From NCBI GenBank assembly GCA_029939535.1, contig JAOZST010000105.1, positions 1 to 12,563 on the forward strand: a stretch of 12,563 nucleotides of DNA, in the 5' to 3' direction. The notes under the pieces are model-generated. The model saw nothing but the letters and a program-made list of their open reading frames with translations. It searched no databases and was not told the DNA's origin. This DNA comes from NBML01 sp029939535 (GTDB lineage Bacteria > Desulfobacterota > Desulfobacteria > Desulfobacterales > Desulfobacteraceae). The position numbers and the translations under genes were made by a program. Positions 6,989 to 12,563 of the stretch are shown piece by piece. The first letter of the stretch is position 1. Each line of letters starts with the position of its first letter.

Positions 6989-8749
6989 ATGAAAGATATT
7001 AATCTAGTAATTGAAATCTGCGGCAGTGCCGGCGAAGGAACTATTTCTGCAGGAGAGATTTTGAGCCGGTTCATGAGCGCCCAGGGTTATGAAATCATGT
7101 CATTTGACTCCTACCCTGCTGAAATCAGGGGATTTGGTAAGTGTGTGGCCCATACTCGGATTAGTTCAGACCCCATCTATTCTCCTGGAAAACTTGCCGA
7201 CGTGCTCATCGCTTTAAATGACATTCATTCCATTTCTCAATTGTCTGCATTGAAAAACAAGGGAATACTAATCTATGACAGCCAGCCTGCCAGGCCACAT
7301 GAAGAGGATAAAAGTGTTCTTGGCTGGGTAGATCCCGGGGTGATTTCCTATGGCATTCCCTTGACCATGCTGGCACAAAGGGCTGCAGGCAGTGCCAGGG
7401 GACGAAACATGGTTGGGCTGGGGGCCATTGCTGCCATTTTTCATATGGATAAAGATGGATTTACCGCATCCATAGAAAACAGATATGCCAAGAAGAAAAA
7501 GATTGTCATAGATTCCAATGTGAACTCTTTCCTGGAGGGGTTTGAATGGGCTGGAAAACATATTGAAAAAATAGATTCCTTTTCCTTTGAAGGGGTGACC
7601 ATGCCACTTCAAAAGGAGAAATTGATCATCAACGGAAACCAGTTGGTGGCCAGGGCAGCCCTGGATGCCAATCTCAAATTCTATGCCGGATACCCCATTA
7701 CTCCTGCCACCAAAATTATGGAAATATTGAGCAAAGAACTTCCAGGACACGGGGGCACCCTGCTCCAGACCGAAGATGAGATAGCTGCTATTGGTGCAGT
7801 GGTAGGTGCTGGTTTCGGTGGAATCCGGGCCATGACAGCAACATCAGGTCCAGGGTTTGCCCTGATGACAGAGTTTACAGGGCTGTCTGTAATGGCAGAA
7901 GTTCCTGCCGTGATTATCAACTCCCAGAGGGGAGGACCTTCCACGGGTATTCCCACAAAAACCGAGCAAAGCGATTTCAATGCAGCCCTGTCCGGAGGAA
8001 CCGGAGACTGTCCCCGGGTGGTTCTGGCTCCCACTGATACATTTTCCTGTTACCAGGCAACAGTTCTGGCCTTATACCTTGCAGAAAAATACCAGACTCT
8101 TGTGGTGGTTCTCCTGGATTTTTTCCTGTCCAACAGCATCCGGAATATTGATATTCCTGAAAAGCCGTCTGAAAGTCTGCTCAATGCCAATATTGCACCC
8201 CTGCCGGAAGAACTTGAAAATTATCAGCGGTATAAAATTACGGAAACCGGGATTTCACCCAGAGCCATTCCCGGTACACCAGGGGGGATCTTTTTTTCAA
8301 CAGGGCTTGAGCATGATGAATACGGCCGGCCCAATTATAGTGACAAGGGACATCTGAAAATGACCGAAAAACGGTATAAAAAATATGCTGGTGTCCTTAC
8401 TGAAGCCCCAATACCACAGATATCCGAATTTGAAGGGGAAATGGCGGATATCGGTGTGATCTCCTGGGGATCTTCGGCAGGAGCAGCACGGGAGGCTGTA
8501 ATGCTGGCCAGAAAAGAGGGGATCAAAGCTTCCTCCTTCAGCTCCATGATGCTCTCACCTTTTCCTGAAAAAGAACTTATTGATTTTTCAGATAAATGTA
8601 AAAAAATACTGGTGCCGGAACTGAATTACGGGGGGCAGTTTGCCAATTTTGCCACCCATATCATCAAACGGCCCCTTGAAAGGCTGAACTTTATCACTGG
8701 CCGTCCCATGGCCTCGGAAGACATTCTTGAGAAGATGAGGGAAATGTAA
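6989..8749 (+). CDS. korA: 2-oxoacid:ferredoxin oxidoreductase, fused gamma-alpha subunit (KorA type, probably 2-oxoglutarate)
   Basis: This 586-residue subunit belongs to a TPP-dependent enzyme that converts a 2-oxoacid plus CoA to acyl-CoA and CO2 with ferredoxin as electron acceptor. Residues about 5-190 form the gamma domain (EICGSAGEGTISAGEIL, FDSYPAEIRGF). Residues about 212-586 form the alpha (pyrimidine-binding) domain: GNQLVARAALDAN, the signature YPITPAT (235-241), TEDEIAAIGAVVGAG with the catalytic-type glutamate, TSGPGF (285-290), and RGGPSTGIPTKTEQSD (314-329). The gamma-alpha fusion and the PSTGIPTKTEQ block are typical of bacterial 2-oxoglutarate:ferredoxin oxidoreductases, but branched-chain or other 2-oxoacids cannot be excluded. 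A GGGGA lies 9 nt before the ATG. Its TAA overlaps the ATG of the beta-subunit gene by one base (TAATG), indicating translational coupling. The enzyme is oxygen-sensitive and cytoplasmic; the likely role is in the TCA cycle or reductive carboxylation of an anaerobe. Confidence 0.92.
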   Translation: MKDINLVIEICGSAGEGTISAGEILSRFMSAQGYEIMSFDSYPAEIRGFGKCVAHTRISSDPIYSPGKLADVLIALNDIHSISQLSALKNKGILIYDSQPARPHEEDKSVLGWVDPGVISYGIPLTMLAQRAAGSARGRNMVGLGAIAAIFHMDKDGFTASIENRYAKKKKIVIDSNVNSFLEGFEWAGKHIEKIDSFSFEGVTMPLQKEKLIINGNQLVARAALDANLKFYAGYPITPATKIMEILSKELPGHGGTLLQTEDEIAAIGAVVGAGFGGIRAMTATSGPGFALMTEFTGLSVMAEVPAVIINSQRGGPSTGIPTKTEQSDFNAALSGGTGDCPRVVLAPTDTFSCYQATVLALYLAEKYQTLVVVLLDFFLSNSIRNIDIPEKPSESLLNANIAPLPEELENYQRYKITETGISPRAIPGTPGGIFFSTGLEHDEYGRPNYSDKGHLKMTEKRYKKYAGVLTEAPIPQISEFEGEMADIGVISWGSSAGAAREAVMLARKEGIKASSFSSMMLSPFPEKELIDFSDKCKKILVPELNYGGQFANFATHIIKRPLERLNFITGRPMASEDILEKMREM

Positions 8750-9591
8750 TGGAAACCATTAAATCAGATTATTTGGATGAAAAACTGGACCAGGTACGTG
8801 CCAAGGATTTTCTAAAATACAGGTCCGGTGATCTGCCCACATGGTGTCCCGGCTGTGGGTATTTCGGCATCATGGACGCGTTATACAAAGCCTGTAGGGA
8901 GCTTGAACTCAAGCATGAGGATATCTGTACGGTCAGTGGCATTGGATGTTCCGGACGGACCCCCATATTTATCAATTCCTATGGATTTCATACTCTCCAT
9001 GGCCGTTCCATACCCGTGGCAACAGGTCTTAAACTGGCCAGAGAAGACCTGACCGTTTTTGCCGTGGCCGGTGACGGGGATGCCCTTGGGATTGGCGGAG
9101 GCCATCTTCCCCATGTGGCCAGGAAAAATATTGATATCACCTTTCTTTTGTTTGACAATTCAATCTACGGGCTGACCAAGGGACAATCATCTTCCACCAC
9201 CCCCCATGAGATGAAGACCAATTCCCACCCGGTTGGAAATCCAGATACACCCCTTAACCCCATTAAACTTGCCCTGGCATATGGGGCCTCCTTTGTGGCT
9301 CGGGGATATGCAGGTGATCCCGAGGGCATGAAAACCATTATTAAACAAGGTATCCAGTATAAAGGATTTTCCTTTATCCAGATTCTGACTCCCTGTGTAA
9401 CCTTTGACAAGACAAACAGGACCTGGAAAAATCTCAAGGAAAATGTTTATAATCTCACTCTTCACACCCAGGCAGACAATATGGAGACGGCCATGCGGGC
9501 AGCTGAAAACGAGCCCTTTGGCGTGGGCCTTTTTTTCCAGGATAAGGAACGCTTGAGTTACCAGGATATATTGAGAAATTTGAACAGCTAA
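8749..9591 (+). CDS. korB: 2-oxoacid:ferredoxin oxidoreductase, TPP-binding beta subunit (KorB type)
   Basis: This 280-residue catalytic partner of the upstream gamma-alpha subunit has the usual length for KorB. It binds TPP-Mg and a proximal [4Fe-4S] cluster. Visible ligands are TWCPGCGYFG (C33, C36), GIGCSGR (C67) and the later TPCVTF (C216), the set expected for one cluster. The TPP/Mg motif starts at AGDGDALGIGGGHL (107-120) and continues with FDNSIYGLTKGQ (135-146). The YGLTKGQ...TTP loop is like that of 2-oxoglutarate-type enzymes, which supports but does not prove that substrate. There is no extra ferredoxin domain, so electrons must leave to another protein; the first operon gene carries a suitable domain. 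Translation is coupled to korA by the TAATG overlap. This is the last gene of the operon; the next gene is convergent and begins (3' end) 91 nt away. Confidence 0.93.
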   Translation: METIKSDYLDEKLDQVRAKDFLKYRSGDLPTWCPGCGYFGIMDALYKACRELELKHEDICTVSGIGCSGRTPIFINSYGFHTLHGRSIPVATGLKLAREDLTVFAVAGDGDALGIGGGHLPHVARKNIDITFLLFDNSIYGLTKGQSSSTTPHEMKTNSHPVGNPDTPLNPIKLALAYGASFVARGYAGDPEGMKTIIKQGIQYKGFSFIQILTPCVTFDKTNRTWKNLKENVYNLTLHTQADNMETAMRAAENEPFGVGLFFQDKERLSYQDILRNLNS

Positions 9592-9628
9592 GGATTGCAA
9601 ATTTTATAATTTGAACGAAATTGCTTGT

Positions 9629-9660
9629 CTTTTGATCCATCTACTGCGTTGCATCAAAGG
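9629..9660. repeat. Inverted repeat in the convergent gap between korB and rapA
   Basis: TTTGAT (9631-9636) pairs with ATCAAA (9653-9658), and the stem extends by a G-T wobble and a C-G pair to 9629-9660, with a 16-nt loop containing CTACTGCGTTGC. No T tract follows on either strand, so it is a poor intrinsic terminator. It occupies the 91-nt space between two converging genes, where a bidirectional stop or a dispersed repeat would be expected. Confidence 0.35.
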
Positions 9661-9682
9661 CCCGATAGACCTGGGTCGGTTT

Positions 9683-11992
9683 TCAGGATTTAACCCGGAT
9701 CAGGCGCAAAGCATCCAGGCGCAGTCTGGCCCTGGAAAGATGGTCCATCAATATTATTAATTGGTCCTGGGCTGTTGTTATCTCCTTTTCCTGGATATCG
9801 GGGTTTATCTTTTGCAATATTTTTAACCGGTCTATTTCTTTGCCCACAGTTCCACGGATCTGTTCCAGGGCAGCAGTCATGATATTGTCGGCCTTTTTTT
9901 GAGCCAGGGTTTTACTTTGGTATATCAATTCAGGGATTAATTGTGTTTTGATTTGTTCAAATTCCATGAACCAGCCAGGGGTGTCCGGTTTAAGTTGGAG
10001 TAGAAACTCCGGGATAGGATCTTTGTCAGTGAAGTTTTCGCCGGAATGGCTGATGAGGATTCTAATGGGCTCAGCAGGTAGAAATTTTCCCATGTTGAGC
10101 CGGGCAGGGGCAATACATTCAAGAATAAATATGGTTTCAAGAAAGAGACCGGCCCCGGAGCCTTCCATTATACAGGCAGTTGCACAGGCTCCTTCGCCCT
10201 TTGTAATGAAAAAATCAAATACCTGGTTTACAAAGGGATGGTCCCAGTTGAAAAATCCAAGGTCTTCCCTGGCAATGGCGGTTTTCCGGTCAAAGGTGAT
10301 CACCTCTCCCCGCCGGGGCAGGGAAGGAAATTCCTCATCCACAATCCTGTCTACATTTAGATGAATAACTTTTTCCCCTGTATGGTCAATTGTTTTGTCC
10401 AATTCAATTCCATAATTGTCCAGCAGAGATTCAAGCAGGTTTTCTAAAACAGGGCTTTTATCCATGGCCTGGATACGTTTGATCAAATCCATAGCAGGTC
10501 CGGGCTTAAAGGAATTGAGCTCCAAAAGGATATTTTTGCCCTGGTCTAATTCTTCCTGGGTTCTGGCAGTGTATTGGGCAGCATTTTCCAGGAGGGGATC
10601 CAGGACTTTTGGAGGTATTTTCCCCAGCCCCATGGTCTCACGGATGAGATTGTCCAGCTTGTTTTCAAATTGTCTGAATATATAGTGGACCCCGTTGATA
10701 TTTTTTTCAAACAGGTTCAGCCCCTTCATATACCACTGGGCCAGGACTTCATAGGCAGAACCCTGAACATAGGGGACATGGATCTGGATTTCATGTTTCT
10801 GTCCGATGCGGTCCACCCTTCCCATTCGTTGTTCTAACAGCTCGGGGTTTCTGGGCAAATCAAAAAGAAATAAATGGTGAACAAATTGAAAATTTCTTCC
10901 CTCGCTGCCGATTTCAGAGCATACAAGAAGTCTTGCTCCGTCTTTCCTTGAAAACCAGGCTGCATTTCTATCCCGTTGTAACAGGCTCATGGTTTCATCA
11001 AATTTTGCCACATCAATTGCCACCAGGGTTTTCAAGGCCATCTCAATGGCCTCGACCTTTGCCTTTGAGCTACAGATAACAAGGATTTTTTCCGGTTTAA
11101 TTTTTTTGGCAAGTCCGGCCAGGCAGGAGATCCTGGGATCCATGCCCAGGCCTTTTCCAGGGACAATGTCCTGCTCCGAGTATTCTTTATTGATCAATTG
11201 AATCTGACTGGATGATCCTGCAAGGGGGATGAGGCTGGCTTTTTTTTTGGGAAAGCCCTTAATGGTGGTGCGCTTATTTCTGAAAATAACCCGGCCCGGG
11301 CCATAGGTATCCAATATGGAGTCAGGGTCTTTTTTTGCCTTGATGAGAACTTCTGCTTTTTTAGCTGTTTCAGCATAGGTGTTGGTTTGGGCCTGGTAGG
11401 TTTTAAAATCAAAATACCGGTCCGGGTCCAGGAGCCGTAACTGGGAAAAATGGTTTACCAATCCCATTTGCTCAGGTGTGGCTGTAAGCAGCATCAATCC
11501 CAGGGTTTTTCCCCCAAGAGCCTGCATAAACGAATAAAACCCAGGCTGGTCCAATATGTGATGGGCTTCGTCCATAATAACCATATCCCACCCGGCAGAA
11601 AGGATTTGTTGTTTTCTTTGATCACTTGCCTGGATAAAGGCTTGACTACAGATACCCTGTTGATCATCCAAAAAAGGATTTGCCTTATCATCGGTCAAGG
11701 CTGCCTGTTGACAATGTCCTTCATTGAAAATCCTGAAACTGAGATTGAATTTTCTATAAAGCTCTACAAACCATTGGTGGACAAGTGATTCAGGTACAAT
11801 AATCAACACCCTTTGAATTTGGTGACTGATCAATAATTGATGGAGGATCAGGCAGGCTTCAATGGTTTTCCCCAGGCCTGTTTCATCGGACAAAAGCACC
11901 CGGGGTAAAACCCTTGAGGTTATTTCCGGTTCTGTTTCGCTGATCCAACGTTGGCCTGTGGCGGGGATGGACCAAGGATTTATTGCAGTCAT
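9683..11992 (-). CDS. rapA: RNA polymerase-associated SNF2-family ATPase RapA (HepA), lacking the N-terminal Tudor-like region
   Basis: RapA binds RNA polymerase and uses ATP to recycle stalled enzyme. Conserved blocks run the full length: Walker A DETGLGKTIEA (36-46, K42), VPESLVHQW (66-74), Walker B MDEAHH (140-145), TATPEQ (170-175), VIFRNKRTTIKGFPK (235-249), CSEIGSEGRNFQF (358-370), arginine finger motif QRMGRVDRIGQ (388-398), and the RapA-specific C-terminus through FDRKTAIAREDLGFFNWDHP to DALRLI just before the stop. The protein has 769 residues; E. coli RapA has 968. The first residues (GQRWISETEPE, 13-23) match the extreme N-terminus of E. coli RapA (GQRWISDTESE), but the sequence then jumps directly to ITSRVLPRVLLSDE at the start of the ATPase core. 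About 150 residues, the Tudor-like domains, are missing in frame. The ATG at 11992 is the first available Met; the frame is open upstream to a TAA without another ATG. The gene is convergent with the kor operon. The ATPase core looks intact. Confidence 0.93.
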   Translation of the reverse strand: MTAINPWSIPATGQRWISETEPEITSRVLPRVLLSDETGLGKTIEACLILHQLLISHQIQRVLIIVPESLVHQWFVELYRKFNLSFRIFNEGHCQQAALTDDKANPFLDDQQGICSQAFIQASDQRKQQILSAGWDMVIMDEAHHILDQPGFYSFMQALGGKTLGLMLLTATPEQMGLVNHFSQLRLLDPDRYFDFKTYQAQTNTYAETAKKAEVLIKAKKDPDSILDTYGPGRVIFRNKRTTIKGFPKKKASLIPLAGSSSQIQLINKEYSEQDIVPGKGLGMDPRISCLAGLAKKIKPEKILVICSSKAKVEAIEMALKTLVAIDVAKFDETMSLLQRDRNAAWFSRKDGARLLVCSEIGSEGRNFQFVHHLFLFDLPRNPELLEQRMGRVDRIGQKHEIQIHVPYVQGSAYEVLAQWYMKGLNLFEKNINGVHYIFRQFENKLDNLIRETMGLGKIPPKVLDPLLENAAQYTARTQEELDQGKNILLELNSFKPGPAMDLIKRIQAMDKSPVLENLLESLLDNYGIELDKTIDHTGEKVIHLNVDRIVDEEFPSLPRRGEVITFDRKTAIAREDLGFFNWDHPFVNQVFDFFITKGEGACATACIMEGSGAGLFLETIFILECIAPARLNMGKFLPAEPIRILISHSGENFTDKDPIPEFLLQLKPDTPGWFMEFEQIKTQLIPELIYQSKTLAQKKADNIMTAALEQIRGTVGKEIDRLKILQKINPDIQEKEITTAQDQLIILMDHLSRARLRLDALRLIRVKS

Positions 11993-12039
11993 TTTAAGAT
12001 CTTCTCTGTTAAATAGGTGCTTTTCTATCTTACTATTTG

Positions 12040-12057
12040 TAGTTTTTTATAAAACTA
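12040..12057. repeat. Short inverted repeat upstream of rapA
   Basis: TAGTTTT (12040-12046) and AAAACTA (12051-12057) form a perfect 7-bp inverted repeat around TTAT. It lies about 50 nt upstream of the rapA start codon, inside the likely promoter or leader region on the minus strand. It is AT-rich, so chance is possible; an operator is the alternative. Confidence 0.3.
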
Positions 12058-12122
12058 TGTATTTATCCTGAATAAAATAAAAAAAGGACTATTGCAATGG
12101 CTATTAAATATGAATGGCAATG

Positions 12123-12134
12123 ATGATATATCAT
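12123..12134. promoter_or_regulatory. Perfect 12-bp palindrome, possible operator
   Basis: ATGATATATCAT is a perfect 12-bp palindrome followed by six T residues. It sits in the AT-rich gap between divergent rapA and the CI-like repressor gene and shares the half-site ATCAT/ATGAT with the palindrome at 12208. With no loop it is unlikely to be a terminator hairpin. An operator for the downstream repressor is a reasonable but untested reading. Confidence 0.3.
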
Positions 12135-12207
12135 TTTTTTGTTTTTGCTGTCTCCTGGTCTAATAAAAAAACAGAAAAATATGTTGCATTTTTTAAACAG
12201 GTATGAC

Positions 12208-12217
12208 AATCATGATT
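12208..12217. promoter_or_regulatory. Perfect 10-bp palindrome upstream of the CI-like repressor, possible autoregulatory operator
   Basis: AATCATGATT is a perfect 10-bp palindrome 36 nt before the repressor ATG, where an autoregulatory operator is commonly found. An ATGACA-like element (12203-12208) overlaps it and could serve as a weak -35. The evidence is positional and from symmetry only. Confidence 0.33.
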
Positions 12218-12253
12218 ATTCAATAATAAATTAAAGGCTGGGCCAGGTATAAA

Positions 12254-12563
12254 ATGATTGAAAATAAAATCGATAGATTGCTCAAAAGAATCCAGGATGC
12301 AACCGGGATAAATTCCCAGTCGGAACTTGCAAAAGAGCTTGGTATCAATAGATCAGGCATCACCCATGCCAGAAACAAAAATAGCATCCCGGATAAATGG
12401 ATAGTCAAATTGTACAGGCGATTCAAGTTTAATCTGGAATGGATTGAAACCGGAGTGGGGCAGGTCTTCTACAATATTGAATCCAGCTCAGATAGAACGT
12501 TTAAAAACATACCCAAGGTGGCTGCCCGATTGTCTGCAGGAACCGGGTCCTTTGAGTGTGAAC
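12254..12563 (+). CDS. CI/LexA-like repressor (HTH plus start of S24 peptidase domain), 3' truncated by window
   Basis: The first 103 residues are visible; the gene continues past the right edge. Residues about 1-72 form a phage-CI-type DNA-binding domain, with a helix-turn-helix at about 21-46 (SQSELAKELGINRSGITHAR, then NKNSIP) and the family tail LEWIETGVGQVFY (61-73). A short linker leads to IPKVAARLSAGTGSFECE (86-103), the beginning of an S24 LexA/CI-like peptidase domain. The Ala-Gly bond in LSAGTG (A95-G96) is in the position of the self-cleavage site of such repressors. The ATG at 12254 has only a weak AGGT 7 nt upstream. These repressors usually control prophages or integrative elements and respond to DNA damage through RecA. 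No integrase or phage gene is visible here, so the element, if any, lies to the right. It could also be a free-standing regulator. Confidence 0.85.
   Translation, partial: MIENKIDRLLKRIQDATGINSQSELAKELGINRSGITHARNKNSIPDKWIVKLYRRFKFNLEWIETGVGQVFYNIESSSDRTFKNIPKVAARLSAGTGSFECE

Noticed and set aside
9662..9683. CCGA...TCGG followed by TTTT, and GACC-TG-GGTC inside it, as a plus-strand terminator for the kor operon
   Set aside because: The stem is only 4 bp, the alternative pairing has a 2-nt loop, the T run is 4 nt, and it overlaps the end of rapA.
12135..12146. T-rich run after the 12123-12134 palindrome as an intrinsic terminator
   Set aside because: The palindrome has no loop and is almost all A-T, so a stable RNA hairpin is not expected.
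1..12563. tRNA or rRNA genes, CRISPR arrays, insertion sequences
   Set aside because: No cloverleaf-like segments, regularly spaced repeats, transposase genes or terminal inverted repeats were seen.

Overview
The window looks like chromosomal DNA from an anaerobic, cytochrome-rich bacterium, most likely a sulfate-reducing Desulfobacterota of the Desulfobacteraceae type. The reasons are a hydroxylamine-oxidoreductase-like multiheme cytochrome c, a heme-c-binding sensor kinase, a ferredoxin-linked 2-oxoacid oxidoreductase operon with flavin/Fe-S partners, and moderate-to-low GC with AT-rich intergenic gaps. This lineage call is inference from gene content, not from a marker gene.

Layout. (1) Positions 3-848 hold the C-terminal part of an octaheme HAO-type cytochrome c, closed by a textbook intrinsic terminator. 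(2) Positions 932-976 hold a nested inverted repeat, followed by a small exported protein of unknown function (1001-1588). (3) Positions 1680-4021 encode a two-component system: a membrane histidine kinase whose periplasmic domain carries a CxxCH heme-c motif, and an OmpR-type response regulator 8 nt downstream. (4) A good sigma70-like promoter (4038-4066) precedes a four-gene operon (4115-9591): a GltD/NfnB-like FAD and Fe-S protein with a fused C-terminal ferredoxin domain, a second FAD oxidoreductase with degraded nucleotide-binding motifs, a gamma-alpha fused 2-oxoacid:ferredoxin oxidoreductase subunit (KorA type), and its TPP-binding beta subunit (KorB type). (5) Convergent to the operon is rapA (11992-9683, minus strand), the RNA-polymerase-recycling SNF2 ATPase, here lacking its N-terminal Tudor-like region through what looks like a clean in-frame internal deletion. 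(6) After an AT-rich gap with two perfect palindromes, a CI/LexA-like repressor starts at 12254 and runs off the right edge; it may mark the edge of a prophage or island.

How the genes may work together. KorAB would oxidise a 2-oxoacid (probably 2-oxoglutarate) to acyl-CoA and CO2. No separate ferredoxin (delta) subunit is present, so the ferredoxin domain fused to the flavoprotein is the obvious electron acceptor, passing electrons via FAD to NAD(P). The second flavoprotein appears unable to bind NAD(P) in the normal way and may be a structural or non-canonical redox subunit. The heme-sensing two-component system lies between the HAO-like cytochrome and this operon and could regulate either, but nothing in the sequence proves a target. 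The four-gene module and the deleted rapA are the parts most worth following up.
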